A stretch of 64,000 nt of DNA from Auriscalpium vulgare (GCA_019915015.1 JAHBBC010000013.1:248001-312000), one strand, 5' to 3'. Shown: positions 22,682-35,484, counted from the first letter of the stretch. Notes: generated by a model not told the origin, from the letters alone. Numbers and translations are program-made.

Positions 22682-24721
22682 TCATTCGCTCTCCAGCCAC
22701 CCCATCGGCCCCTCCCATCGGCGCTCCAGCACCCGCAGAGGAACATACAGCACCGCGGCACTCACGAAGCCCGTGAACATTGCGATATCCCCCGTCCCGC
22801 GCTTCGCAAACGAGCCCGTGTACCACACCTGGTCCGTACAAGGCACGATGAGCGCAGCGGACCCACAGAACGCGAGGACGGCCGCGAGCCCGAGCGGGAG
22901 GCGCCGCGGGGACGCCTAGTAGGACGCCCAGCGGCCGCGCCGGATGAGCGCGTGGTCAGTAAGAACGATGGCCGCAAAAGGCGCGGACCAGTAGCCGGCG
23001 ATGCCTGCGGGCAAGTGAGTGAGTGAGTAGACCATAGCCAGAAGTGGAGTACTCACTGAGGATGTCAACGAGGGTGTTATAGGACTTGGAGGAGCCGACG
23101 ATCGCCACTGGTATCAAACTGTCCAGAATCGTCAGCCATTCAGCACCTATGAGCTTAGCTTGCTTATTGCCACTCACATCGCAGTAGATAACACAACATA
23201 ACAATAGCGCGGGATTTTCGCGAGCAAGGGGTGCACCGCCATGAAGCACGTTCCGAACGAATACATCGTTGGCGCAACCACGCTCGGAATCGTGAGCGCG
23301 ATCACGACGGTCATGAACTTGCCGAACCCGCCGGCTGTCGCGAGCACGGCGCCGATGAGACCGCCGAGGCCGGCTTGCCAGGCGGGAACGGCGGGGGCGC
23401 TGGCGGCGAACACGGCCCCGCGTGTGTGCGGGAAGCTACAGCAACACAAAAAGAGGCAAGTGAGATGATGTCTTATTCATAGCAGAGGAATGTGCTCACC
23501 GAGGCTATGAAGAAACCGAGGTAGACATAGATGAAGATTCGCCAGCTGATCGATGGTCAGATTTCTGTGGGGATACAAAAGGACAGTGCTAACGTCGGCG
23601 CAGGAGCGTGGTATACGCCGTAGTCAGCCGTGGAGGCACACCAGCTAAGTACGCTCGCGAACATGACTGGTGCGAACGAGAGTACGGCAGATGGCGCAGG
23701 GGCTGCTTTCGGTAGGTCCACGACGTGCTGTGCACCCACAACCAGCATGGTGATGAATGCGACCAAGTTCGAAATCCACACGACGCTTTCATATCTGGGA
23801 CATATCCTTCAACGCCTGAAGACACAGAAGTTGGAGTGGAACTGACATATGCAGAGCGCGGCAGCCCATGAACGACACGACGAGCGAGATGACGGAGGTG
23901 ACGACAATCAAGTGAATCGACACCGAGGCAAGCATCTTCCCGGCGACGATCGCGTTGAGGATGAGGAAGCCCATGGCGGAAAAGACGTTGAGCAGGCTCG
24001 GGATTCTTGCGCCATAAAGCCTGTTGAATATGTCTGAGCACGCTGCTCTGTTGAGCAAGAAGTTACGCAGCCTAACCCCCAGGAGAACCGCGCCTGAACC
24101 ATTGCACGCGTGCCTAATCTAGGACCAAAGACGCCGCTGCCAGAAATGAGTCGTCAACGCCCTACACCAAACCGAGGCAAAAGGCGACCACATACAATAT
24201 AGCTGGAACAGCGCATGTTCTGCAGATAACATGAGCGTCAAGCAGGGTCAACTGTCAGAGTGACGCACACCAGGTCCACCACAGGAATAACGATCAAAGA
24301 GTCTTTGAGTCCAAGCGAGAAGAACAGGCCCCGCAGAGCCAGTGCTCATCCTATATGCCCACACAACCGTCAGCCTAACTGACATGGACGTGCATTTTAA
24401 CGAAGCACGGACGTAAGCACATTCAGATTTGCTGACAAACAGACAAGGAACATCTGATAAAGGCGCTTGTCCGTTCGTCCTTCCAACGGAATCGGTGTGA
24501 TCCTGGTAAATGTCAAAAGGAAATCAGCAAAGCCATCTGGACAAGACTTAGTTGGCGCACCCATGCGTTTCAACCCCCCATCTCTGCAGCAGGCTTGAGA
24601 ACCGTTGGAACCGCGTCTCGTGTGGGCGTGAGCCGGTGGACAGACTCAGGGCGTCCGGATCCACGTTCGCACCGCTCACAGCAGGCGAACAAGTCTTCTC
24701 CGGGTCGTGCGTGGCATCCAT
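22682..24721 (-). pseudogene. NCS1 purine/cytosine permease, decayed paralogue
   Basis: Same exon order as the intact permease at 36143-38224. The start MDATHDPEKTCSP (ATG at 24721-24719) is followed by RFQRFSSLLQRWGVETH, VFGPRLGTRAMVQARFSWG, IPSLLNVFSAMGFLILNAIV, GVYHAPAP, FGKFMTVVIALTIPSVVAPT and the C-terminal VLERRWEGPMGWLESE. Differences from the paralogue: about 5 residues missing after SVSIHL, about 6 missing after AGLG, and near the C-terminus 4 codons missing plus an in-frame TAG at 22918-22916 that removes the last 75 or so residues with the final membrane spans. The deletions are in-frame and much sequence is conserved, so it was a working gene until recently; a truncated product cannot be excluded. 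Confidence 0.75.
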
Positions 24722-25974
24722 GGCAGGGGGGCGCTGGGCTTGCGTAGGCGTGGGGCGCAGCTATATACGTCGACAACCCGCGCGGAAATGGAACTTGTAT
24801 GCCTCAAGATTCGTTGTGCGTCAGAGAAGCTTCGACAGCACGTTCTATGCCAGATGTGAGATGAGAAAAGAAATCCGGAGGACGGCTCTGTGTGCGGTGG
24901 AGTGTACTTGTGTCGTGTCATGAGCTCAGAGTGAGGATGTGGTCGTTGGGACAGACTAGCAAAGCATGCGTGCTGGAAAAGCAGCCACCCGGGACCTTCA
25001 AGGGTACGGCCGGTCCTGCGCCGACGCCGGCCAAAGCGCGGCATCACAATCCACGTACCCAAGTCAACAAATGGACTCCCATTTGTCACATGCGGAGGAG
25101 ATAGATACCAAGATAGTGGGGCAAGCAGAAGTCTGAGAAGGAATTATGCAGTGAGCCTCTCGAACCTCCCATCTCGGTAAGGAGAGCGAGTCAAACCATG
25201 CTTCGAGACCGTATACTTACTAGTACCCGCGGGAAGCATGATGATCAGTGGTCACGCCGACGCAATCCGGGAGAGGCGGAGCACTCGCTAGGTCACTTGG
25301 AGCCAGCCATGTCGTGGTCGGTGGTAGGAGTAAGTACGAGCTTTGGCCCGTGGCAGGGGGTGGCATATCAATTCCGGGCCGAGGCGAGCGCCGACACGTG
25401 ATGCAGAGCGAGACTGCAAATGTTAGGTTTGGCAGCCGGTCGCACTCCGACTCTGGCCTGCAACTACACACATTCTGGTGAACCTCTCAGCCCAGGTCTC
25501 AACGCCATTCTATCAAGATAATTGGCGCCTGCTAGGCAACGAGGGGTTTTACGACATACCACGATACCTGCGCAGCACTGTCTCGTTATCGCCAGGATGC
25601 ACGCGTTCAACGCATCGCCAAAGGGCTATATCTTCATCCACTATGATCTACCTTAGTTGCCGTGGGCGAACTGAGGTACCTGGGCAGCTATACACCTGCA
25701 GCCCGTCCGCTTCTTGTCTTGGCATCACGGCCTCCGGACTTGCAATATGCTTTCGTCTACGCATGTCGCGGCTCGCATGAGCGCATATACCGCCACGAAG
25801 CATACCCTCGACATGCCTGCATGGGACCTAGTATGGCGACATGTTTTACTTGACGCCTCGTCTTTCCCCACATTAACCACGTTTCGCGCGCTATGCACTG
25901 CGTGTTGCCATCATCAACCCTTCAGCCGCATGCAACTTTCCGGCCTGGAATCTCCGTCTGTTGTCGAGTCGCGG
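24722..25974. other. Intergenic, nothing recognised
   Basis: Promoter side of both the decayed permease (minus) and fungalysin (plus). A TATATA-like run near 24765 may be the old permease promoter. No coding or repeat signal is convincing. Confidence 0.45.
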
Positions 25975-25981
25975 TATAAAG
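25975..25981 (+). promoter_or_regulatory. TATA box of the fungalysin gene
   Basis: TATAAAG, 97 bp before the ATG at 26078, a normal fungal spacing. Confidence 0.65.
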
Positions 25982-26077
25982 GGCGATCTGGATATTAGGG
26001 TCCAGCAGACGACTTTCCCGCAGTTTTGTCTACGTCGACTTCCGTACCGGCGACTCGCAAGCAGCAGCATCCTCGAC

Positions 26078-28598
26078 ATGGCACGCTTCGCAAAGCTCCT
26101 GACCTCAGTGCTTGTCGCTGTGCTCTACGCGTCCAGTGCCTCCGCTGCCCCGTGGCCCGTCGACACCCGGCACACGACGCACAGCACGCGCCTCGTCGGT
26201 CGGGACGCGACTGTCGAGCTCCAGCCTTTCCACCCCGAGTCTACGTACGAGGTAAGCACGCGCTCCGACTGGAGGTGGAGCAGGTCTCACTAGTATGTGC
26301 TTGCAGACGTTTGGCACAGAGGGTCTTGATCACCCTCTGGCGAAGCGCGATGGCTTCGACCTGAAGGGTGCGGCCATCTCGTTCGTCGGCAGCAAGCTCA
26401 GCGTTGGGGAGGAGGGAGTGCATTTCCGCTCCAGCTTTGAGGGCGAGACGACGAAGAATGCGTGGGTTAGGCAGCAGAGCGTACGTGGCCTGGATGATTG
26501 TGGAGCATCCGAGTGTCTCACTGGTGTGCCGCCTGCAGAACGGTGTTCCTTTCGCCAACGCCGTCGCCAATGTCGCCTTCAACCACGACGGCAAGGTGGT
26601 CGCGTTCGGCTCATCGTTCGTAAAGCCCGGTAAGTGATAGCCAGCCTTTATATCTGGCTTTGGGGAATTTCATCTTGGCATGTTCAACAGCCAAGATCGC
26701 GAGCCACGAGCCGACCGTGTCCCTTAAGGACGCCATCGCCACCGCTGAGAAGACTCTCGATGGGAAGTTTAACGACTTCCCCGCTACGCTCGAGTTCCTG
26801 GTCCTGGATGATAACACCGTTGCTCTCACGCACGTCGTGCAGATCCGGAATGAGGCCACAGGAGCGTGGGTGGAGGCATTTGTCGACGCGCACGCGAACA
26901 AGGTGCTTTCGATCACCGACTTCGTCAGCAAGGCTACGGTAAGCAGGACATATGCGTATGCCTGGATGCAGCCTTACTGAGTGTGCATACAGTACCGGGT
27001 GCTTCCCATCCAGAAAGAAACGCTCCTTGAGGGTTTCGAGCTCTTGGTCGACCCTCAGGATGCTGTGGCTTCGCCTGACGGCTGGCACAGTGACGGGACC
27101 ACAACTACAAACACAACGGCGTAAGTATTGTTCGTTGGACCAAGTTATCCGCTGACATCCCAAATCAGAGGCAACAACGCCATTGCGTTCAAGAGCTCTC
27201 AGTCGACCGGGACCACCGCTGCGTCGTCCTCGCCCCTGACCTTCGACTACACGCAGGACGCCGCCCAGGATCCGACTGTCGCCGCGAACATCCATGCCGC
27301 TGTCACGAACGCGTTCTACGTCGTCAACACGATCCACGACTTCTCATATCGTTACGGATTTACGGAGTCTGCCTTTAATTTTCAGAATAACAATTTCGGC
27401 AAAGGAGGAAAGGACAGCGATCGCGTGACGATCAGCGTGCAGGACACCGCAGGCACAGACAACGCCGACTTCACGACGCCTGCTGAGTGCGTTTCAGCAC
27501 TCTTTCGGCTGAACTGAGCACTGCTTACCCATCCTGCACAGTGGCTCATCAGGCGCCATGCGCATGTACCTGTGGGATATCACGAACGTGAGCCTGGAGG
27601 TTTCTAGTCTCCCCACTGCTCGCTGACCCATTGAACTACAGCCTGAGCGCGACGGTGCTGTGGAGAACGACGTCATCGTTCACGAGAACACGCATGGCAT
27701 CACGAACCGCCTCACTGGTGGCGGCACCGGTCGTTGCCTGCAGACCACTGAGGCTGGGGGTATGGGAGAGGGCTGGTCCGATAACCTTGCGGAGTATGTC
27801 ATCCCCTTTTTCGCGCCTACAATCTGGGCATCATCTAACCAGATTCACCAGCTGGACCGAGCAGAAGAGCGCCTCGACGCAGGACTTCGTCCTTGGACCG
27901 TACGTGCTCCCCGCGGAAGTCCTTTGTCGATCTTCTGACACTACTGTCGCATTTGTCCAGATATGTTGTCAATGATGCCGCTGGCATCCGGTCGCATCCG
28001 TACTCTACATCCGCGTAGGAGACTTCCCTATTCCGAGTATGCCTAGAGCTGACGATCCTGACAGTACGACAAACCCCCTGACGTACGCGTCACTGCAAAC
28101 GCTGAGCATAACGCACTGTGCGTGCGGCGGTGCGATCATGTGCCTGCTTGTAAACTGACACATTTTCAGCTATTGGTGAGGTGTGGGCCAACATCCTGCA
28201 CAATGTGTACGCCGCGCTCGTTTCTGCGCACGGATGGTCCGCAAACGCCCGCACGGATCCCACGTATGTTTTATTGGCCGTGTGATTCATCAATATCAGG
28301 AGCTGAGCAGAAACAGGACGTCCGAGGGCAACGTCGTGTTCCTCCACCTGTTCATCGACTCGCTGGCGATCCAGCCATGCAACCCCACATGTACGTGAGA
28401 CTCGTCTCTACTGCTGACACCCGATCTCATGTTATCTGCCGCACAGTTTTGACTGGGCGTGATGCCTGGATCCAGGCGGACGCGAACCGCTACAATGGTG
28501 CCAACAAGTGCTTGCTGTGGAAACAATTTGCGAGCCGCGGACTGGGTGTGAATGCAGCAAACCACAATGACGACAAGACCGTTCCGACGGACTGCTGA
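26078..28598 (+). CDS. Fungalysin, secreted M36 zinc metallopeptidase
   Basis: Extracellular endopeptidase made as a preproprotein. ATG at 26078 starts a signal peptide ([20 protein letters not shown], cleaved near ASAAPW). The FTP/propeptide region follows ([20 protein letters not shown], then [20 protein letters not shown]). The catalytic domain has HENTHG (HExxH, 27681-27695) followed by NRLTGGG and GEGWSD about 25 residues later, supplying the third zinc ligand. It ends at [18 protein letters not shown] with TGA at 28596-28598. About ten introns of 50-65 nt keep frame wherever I checked, including the junction giving [11 protein letters not shown]. Length (about 600 residues) fits the family. 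No breaks, so likely active. The neighbouring permease fits nutrient scavenging, but no co-regulation is shown. Confidence 0.92.
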
Positions 28599-28867
28599 AG
28601 GCTTTATGTAGCATAGTGTATGTTTCGTATCATTGGTGTAAAATCAATGCAAGATCGTGGTGAAGAGGGTACCCGACGCGATAAGATGAGATTCCGTCCG
28701 GGGCCGCTTGCCGCGGAGGATCTAATCTAATCTGGACCCGCTATCGGCGCCGCCCGTACAACACCGTGACCGTCTGCAAAAATAGAGACCCTGCCCGAGT
28801 CTCCTTTCGCCATATCAAACCTGTCAAACCTTGCAAAGCGCGTTCATGCCTCTGCACCCTCCATCAT

Positions 28868-31800
28868 ATGTCACGAATCTTGCCTGCGCTGGCTGCCTTT
28901 GCGCTTTTTTCGGACAAGGACGGCAAGAATCGGGATCCGGAGAGAGGAGAGCAGGGGGAGCAGGGGGAGCAGGGGGAGCAACCCGAAGAGGACGCTGGTG
29001 CGGACAATGAAGACCAAAACTATGACGAGCGCTACGACGACGACGAACACGACGACCACGATGGTATCGATGGCCAGCTGAGCCGCTACTCCTCTCGGAC
29101 CTCCACGTCAAGCCTACCTCACACCTTTGTGCGCCCTTCTCTTCCACGTTATGTGGTCAAGACCAAGGACGTCCTTTTTGGAGCAACGCACGAGGAGGAG
29201 GAGGAGTACATCCCCAATTACCGGACAACTCCTATCATCTCCGGCGCGGTCATCCCTTTCTCTATCCTCCTCGATATTCCGGCTCTCACAGAGCACTGGT
29301 ATGTCCGCAAGGAGAATGGGCTGAATGTGGAGACAAAATCCAACTCCTCCGTCCTCACCGTTGCTCTGGGGCTCTCGATGGGCTGTGCAGTGATTGCGAA
29401 CATCGCACTCTTATGCCGCTTCATGGAGAAGCGAGTCAAGACTATGACTATCATCTGTATCATATTTCTCTCGGCACACGGTGCGTCCTAAGTACTTCCT
29501 TACACTCGTCCACTTACAGCCAACTAGATCTCATAAATACTATCACCGTCATTATCTTCGGTGTTCAGCATCGACGGAACGATGGTTTCACATACGGCGA
29601 GGCTTACTGGATGACCGTCTGCTCATCTGTCTTTTCTATGTTTGTCAACGTCACTCTTATATACGACCTCATTAAGACTCCAAATTTTTCCAAGAGCGGT
29701 ACGTTTCGCCGCCGCCGCCATGGCATATACTCACCGCGTATGCAGGCAGTGGTATCACGCGGAAGCAAAGGTCACTCGTAATCATCACCATGATATTCCT
29801 AACCTACATTGCGCTCTGCTCCCTCATATTCTCCCTCATCATGGACCTGACCTTCATCGATGGTATGTACTTCACCATCGTCACGACCCTCACCATCGGC
29901 TTCGGCGACATCACCCCGGACACGACGGGGGAGCGTATCACGGATTGCGTCCTCGCCGTCTTCGGCATCATCATCCTCGGCGCGGCGATCCGCGTCTCGT
30001 CCGAGGCGATCATCGAGGGCCTCGAGGTGGGCTACCACCAGCGGCTCGTTGAGTTCCGGCGGCACCGCAGGGAGCGACAGAAGGGCGCGAAGGATGCGAA
30101 GCGCTGGCGCGGCGCGGTGGAGAAACGGCTCATCGCGGGCGGGCATGACGTGTGGGTCGCGCACGACACGAGCGCGCCACCGACGCCGCCCGTGCCCGAG
30201 CAGGACACCACGCGCCTGATGGTCCCGCCCGGGCCCCGCGGACGCCCCGCCGTACAGCGCCGTGGGTCGCTCTTCCACTCGACGACGCGCCTCAATGTCG
30301 AGGCCCTCCCGCCGGACGAGCTCGAAGGGGCCGCGCACGAGGCGGGCGTCCCGCTCCAGCAGTACATTGCGCGCACGTTCGTCAAGCACCGCCAGCCGCC
30401 GCCACGCATCGCGAGTGGGAAAGGCGGGACGTCGGGCACGGGAACGGAGGCGTCGCAGAGCAGCACGGCGCCGCTGAGAGAGAAGAACACGGGGGCGGAA
30501 GGAGGTAATGGTGGGACTGCGAATAGGGCGCAAAGTGTTTGGTCGGCTGCCAGGTGGGCAAGGGCCCTTCATCTACGGAAGCGCGCGAAGACGCCGTTGG
30601 GGCCTCCTGCAGTGAATACCGACGCTGAGCTCACGCATTGGGCATACAAGGAGACTGTGCACGCGATGCAGCAGGATGAGAAGCGTTCGCTTTACACGAA
30701 GGTGAGCCACGACAAATATATAATGAAGCCAACTGACGGTCCAATTGAATAGCTGGCTATGGCTTGGATTATGTTCTTCATATTCTGGATGGTAAGAATC
30801 AACTTTCGTCCCGCTTGCGCTGCAGAGTTCTCAATGATAGTCCGTAGACCGGGTCTGCCATCTTCTCTCAGACTGAGAGTTGGTCTTTTGGGACGGCTAT
30901 GTACTTCTGTAAGTTTCCCTGATCGGCTTCGTTGCTCGACATTGATTCACGGTAACTTTGCAGGTTTCATTGCTTTCACGACTATCGGCTATGGCGACCT
31001 CTCTCCGGTGACCTCTGTCGGTCGCGCGGTCTTCATTGTCTGGGCGTTGTTTGGTGTCGCTGCTATGACATTGCTCATTGCTGGTGCGTACGCTTCCGTT
31101 CGCCGTGAATACCACGTGCCTCATCAGCCGCTCAGTTATATCCGATGCCTTCTCTTCGAAGTTCCGCCGCGTCACGCACAACAAGGCTTTCGACCGCGCC
31201 GTGGAGCGCTACCAGCAAGGCGGGCGCAAGCGCAAGCGCTCACGCGGGCCCGCAAGCTCCAACCCCGCGCGCATCACACCCATGCTACAAGCAAACATCG
31301 CGAGCCTCACCTCGCCGAACGTCCGCGCGCGGACCTCGAGCGACTCGCGGCCGCACCTGCACCGCCTGGCCACCGTCGAGGAGGCGGAAGTGGTCATCCG
31401 GCGGCACTTAGAGCCGCTGCCTACACTCATCCTCGAAGAGGTGCAGAAGTTCCGCGAGCACATCAAATACTTCCTCGTCGCGAACGGTCACACGGACGGG
31501 CTCAGCGGGTTCGCAGGGCTCACTGCGTTACCGCAGAACGACAACGAAGTACCACCGTCGTTGAAGGCGCTTCTGGATGATATTGCTGAAAAGGAGGGCT
31601 TTGGGGAGAGGTTGAAGGAGGAGGTGTGGCAAGATAAGTATGCTCGCAATGTGAGTGCCCGACGCATATCATCGGGTTTGCAGATCGCTGACGTGGGGCG
31701 TCCTTTGTAGACACTATTCGTTCTCGGGCTAGAAAGTGAGATTTTACCGCCTTGATGTTCTTCGAAAGTTTTGCTGACTACTTGCAGAGGGTGTCCGCAC

Positions 31801-32011
31801 CATGATCGACGCCGCTGAACAGGCATTAGAAATTGTTGCAGAGCGTAACCGCTTGCTCGCTGAAGAGGCCGCGCGCGAGGGTAATTCGAAAGAGGAGGCG
31901 GAGCTCCTCCAAGAAGTAAATGCTGTCATATCGATGAAGACTTCCCTGGAGGCAGCAGAGGCGGATGAGAGTGAGGATGACAGCCAAGATGGAGCTGAAA
32001 AACTTGCTTGA
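28868..32011 (+). CDS. TOK-type outward-rectifying potassium channel (two pore domains)
   Basis: Plasma-membrane K+ channel of the fungal TOK family. Two selectivity filters are visible: TTLTIGFGD (about 29887-29910) and TTIGYGD (about 30978-31000). Hydrophobic spans precede the first (IISGAVIPFSILLDIPAL, VLTVALGLSMGCAVIANIAL, MTIICIIFLSAHDLINTITV), as expected for the eight-span topology. A long basic Ser/Pro-rich loop of about 250 residues lies between the pores. The C-terminus is cytoplasmic and partly coiled-coil (VEEAEVVIRRHLEPLPTLIL, ERNRLLAEEAAREG), ending in TGA at 32009-32011. The N-terminus is acidic with a GEQ tandem run. The start is uncertain: ATG 28868 gives the acidic N-terminus, while an ATG at 28845 is out of frame. 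Six or more short introns, all in phase. Confidence 0.88.
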
Positions 32012-33807
32012 ATATATTTACGTGCGTCTATCTCAACTGGGTTTGTCGTTGGACATGATGTCTCTACTTGTAGCATAATACCTCATGTATCAGTATACCG
32101 ACGTCTGCCACCTACTTCAATTTTGCGCATCGAAATCAACGATGAGATTGCTTAGCCAAGGTACGACTGTAGCTCCTGAGGGCACATATCAGATGTCACG
32201 AAATCGTGGTGTCAGTGCCTGCCACCTTTTAGTCGACGTGGATATTTGAGACCCTAGCTGAGGCTAGTAGTGCTGAAAGACCGGCAAGAAACCACGTGGG
32301 AAAGCTCAGGCTGACAGCCTGACACGAGTCGACTCGGACTCCTGGTCTTGTAGTACGTACCACCACTGGACCCTCAGCGCTGACTCTTCGCCTTCATTGA
32401 ATTAGACAAGACTGGCATGACGGTGCACCTGATGGCCGCCCGTGCAGATCTCCCTGGCAGCGATCTGGATAGCGCCTGCACTAGCCTGTCTGAAATAACA
32501 CCACCATCCGTCCTCAAGCAGCTTGACTCTTGCAGAGGGAGCTTCAGCGTTTCAACGTTCAACCCTTCCCTTGCCCTGCGTTCGCCCAGCAATTGCGACA
32601 GCTGACCCAAAGCTGACCAGGTGTGTTTTCGGCCGCCTGGCGTCTTTTCTACGCGTCGAGCCATTAAAGCGCACGGCCTCTGTGCTTCCAGCAGAATCTA
32701 AACAGGTGATTAGTCTCCGTGGCTGACCTTACCAAAGAAGACAGTCGTTCTGTAACAGGTGATGGTAAGCAAGTACGTTGCTACCCCTCGGCCTTTCATG
32801 GCGCTACACGAGCACCTCCTGGGCGTCGCTTCGACGCATTCGTCTTTCGCTGACGACGCGCTTTTCTCCGCCGCGGCTGCCTGACGAGGACAACATCAAC
32901 GCGATGGCGACGGCACCGGCGGCGAAACCCAATGGCAACGAGGTCGGGGCTGCAAGCACCGGGCAAAAACCGCAAGGTCCAAATTGTTGGGGAGGGTAAC
33001 GATGGCGGCGAGGTAACGATCGGGAGGTGGCTGGATACAACGATCGGCATGGTTTTGGCTATGCTGTCCTTGGCCCTACCTGGCCACACAGGTTCCTGGC
33101 GGGATTCCGCCAGGACCGGGCGGCACGGGCTCGATCATTATTCCGGCGGCAGTGACAGAAGTCCCTTGCCCGTACGTGATTGGCTCAGTTGTTGTGTCCT
33201 TGCGGGGTAATGTCGACTTTGTTCCGTAAAAGTACGATGTTCTGTCTGATCAGGAGCGACAGACAGACCTACAGACCGGGAAGCTACAGCTTAGGCTTCA
33301 ACAGTACGACTTGTCGCAACACCTGTGGTGCTTCGCTTCCTCGACTTCTATTGAACCCATTACCCTCCATTACCCTTCCGGAGCCCGGTGCTGTCACTTC
33401 ACCGGACAAATTTCGACATTGACCCTGTCGACCTTCCGGTCATCGAAATTCCGTCGGCAGACCGGTGAGCCTGATGACACTAGATGACACTCTGCCTCAC
33501 AAGTCCTCGTGCTGCGTGTGAAGCATTGGTCTAACAACAGGAGATCTGTGGGGCTGGAAGCTGGCTGGGCTGGCCGCCTTTCTCCATGCGCCCGCCGGCA
33601 TCTTTCGTTCCGACAATTTTAGTTCCGATCGGTGTCTGGTCTCATATTGATTACTGACACCACACCTCACCTCCTTGGTTGCACTGCTGGAACTGCATTG
33701 CGCAATACCGTAAGCTTTGGGAGAGAGTTCTGGCGCGCTCAGCTGCTTCAAAGATTGCGACGGGGTTGCGGGCTCCCATGACCGCAGTTATTGACCACCC
33801 GTTCACT
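32012..33807. other. 1.8 kb intergenic region
   Basis: No gene I can support. A GC-rich stretch at 32800-33060 has overlapping open frames on both strands without splice or family evidence. A perfect 8-bp-stem palindrome, CCTGGCGG-GATT-CCGCCAGG, sits at 33095-33114 and could be a dimeric regulator site or a stem-loop. The last part is the promoter of the HAD-domain gene. Confidence 0.45.
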
Positions 33808-33813
33808 TATAAA
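33808..33813 (+). promoter_or_regulatory. TATA box of the HAD-domain gene
   Basis: TATAAA (within CTTATAAACAGG) about 60 bp before the ATG at 33869. Confidence 0.6.
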
Positions 33814-33868
33814 CAGGAATGGCTCGCTGAAACATTATTCATTAGTTCTCCCTCTTGAATTCGTGCCC

Positions 33869-34597
33869 ATGTCTTCGTCTTCAATCCCCCGGTGCACGAC
33901 GCTCGTCTTCGACATCGGCGACGTCCTGTTCTACTTGTCACTAGCCAACTCGACGAGCATCCCCCCACGCACTCTGAAGACCATCCTCTCATCCCCGACA
34001 TGGCAGCTATACGAGTGCGGCGGTCTCTCCGAAGACGACTGCTACCGTCTGGTAGGGGAGGAGTGGTCGTTCCCCACGTCAGAAGTGCGCCAGGCCTTCC
34101 AAGACGTGCGCGACTCCCTCCATGCCGACCACGCCTTCCTGGAGTTCATCCGTGAACTGCAGGCGGAGTCGGGTGGCCAGCTCCGGATCTTCGCCATGTC
34201 GAACATCTCAGCACCCGACTACACAGTGTTGCGGACGAAGCCGGCGGATTGGGGCATTTTCCAGCGGGTGTTCACCTCGGCCGCGGCGGGCATGCGGAAA
34301 CCCAACCTGGCCTTCTACAAGCAGGTCCTCGACGAGATCAGAGCGGACCCGACGACGGTCGTCTTTGTTGACGACAAACCGGAGAACGTGCTGGCAGCGC
34401 AGTCGTTCGGCATCCACGGGGTGGTGTTCGACGACCCGACGAGGGTTAGGCAGGTGCTTCGGTATCTCGTATGCGACCCTGCGACGCGGGCACGCGATCT
34501 CCTCCCCGCCCACGCCGGCCAGCTGGAGTCGGCAACGGACGCTGGCATCGAGGTGGGCGCGAACCTCGCACAATTGAGCCGACCTGTGACAGGTTAG
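33869..34597 (+). CDS. HAD-superfamily protein resembling the N-terminal domain of fungal HAD-type terpene synthases
   Basis: Single-exon, 242 residues. HAD motif I is VFDIGDVLF (Asp nucleophile position kept, but the second Asp of the usual DxD is Gly). Motif II is FAMSNIS, and later motifs lie in AAGMRKPNLAFYK and VVFVDDKPENVLAAQSFGI. The blocks YECGGLSEDDCYRLVG, AMSNISAPDYTVLRTKPADW and VFTSAAAGMRKPN are those I associate with the HAD domain of basidiomycete drimane-type cyclases. Those are about twice as long and carry a C-terminal cyclase domain with a DxDTT motif, which I cannot find in the next kilobase. The stop (TAG 34595-34597) overlaps a donor-like GGTTAGTG, so a missed intron is possible. 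Otherwise it is a stand-alone HAD phosphatase-like protein or a truncated synthase. Confidence 0.75.
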   Translation: MSSSSIPRCTTLVFDIGDVLFYLSLANSTSIPPRTLKTILSSPTWQLYECGGLSEDDCYRLVGEEWSFPTSEVRQAFQDVRDSLHADHAFLEFIRELQAESGGQLRIFAMSNISAPDYTVLRTKPADWGIFQRVFTSAAAGMRKPNLAFYKQVLDEIRADPTTVVFVDDKPENVLAAQSFGIHGVVFDDPTRVRQVLRYLVCDPATRARDLLPAHAGQLESATDAGIEVGANLAQLSRPVTG

Positions 34598-35457
34598 TGT
34601 GCCCTCGGACATCTGCGTGACAGACACCAAGCTGATGCGCTACGCGCCAATAGCAATTATGTGAAATGTGTACACAACACCCTTACACATGGAGCTTCTT
34701 CAGAGGTGGTACGTGCAGCTCTGCATCCATGGGCCGCAATATCTGACCCAGATTCTCTTGTTTCAGGATGGAAAAGCCGCCAAATTGTATTGTAGCATTG
34801 TAATCCGTCGTAATCACTATATACGCCGTTACGCGGGAAACCTGATGGGGAGAGTACGATCGGTTGTCTCGTCAGAGTATGAATGGCAACACAGCGTCGA
34901 GAAATTTGCAGACACCATGCACGTCGTCCGGGACTTGCGTTACCCGCTTGTCATCCTCGGATGGCCGGCCCCGTTGCGCATCCCGACAGTTCTGAACATC
35001 CGCCCTAGAACAGCTACTAGGTAACGCCTGCTGTTTGTTCGACACATCGCTCAGCGCTGACAGCGTCTTCAACTTGGCGTCGGCACGATCACGTGGCTGC
35101 CGCCCTTCATGAATTTCGGACGCGTCTTAACTTAGGTGCGAGCTGAGCGCCGACTTCGCAGCTCAAGTAGGGCGAAATCTAGAGATTAGACGGAACGCCT
35201 ACATCGGGCTTCCCCTCCAGAGAACGGCACCTACATGTGAGGCTGGAAATGCGGTGCCGTTGCATTGCTCACCACACGCACCATCATGCAGGCCTGGCCC
35301 GGGGTCGGACGTGGATATCTGAGCGACTCTTCGTTTGCTTGACGCTATCGGCTAGTCCTGTGGTCTCAAGTGCGGTGCACTGTTCAGCTTGGAGTGCTCT
35401 TTGTCTCCCTTTATTGCCGGGGCAGGCACGCTGAGTCTGACAATGGTTTGTCCACAC
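34598..35457. other. Intergenic, no cyclase domain found
   Basis: I searched this for a second exon of the HAD-type protein, looking for DxDTT and the RTFNFF-like entry block, and found none. No other coding signal. Confidence 0.45.
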
Positions 35458-35484
35458 TTCCGGCCACACTCCAAGTATTCAAAA
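35458..35484 (+). promoter_or_regulatory. Promoter block shared with the gene at 60890
   Basis: TTCCGGCCACACTC followed by CAAGTATTCAAAA. The same block, TTCCGGCCACACTC-G-CAAGTGCTTAAAAA, occurs at 60778-60806. Both lie 84-90 bp before the ATG of a small unrelated gene, so this looks like a core promoter with a TATA-like AAAA end. Confidence 0.5.

Noticed and set aside
29799..30572. 257-codon minus-strand open frame
   Set aside because: Shadow of the TOK channel exon containing the first pore and the basic loop.
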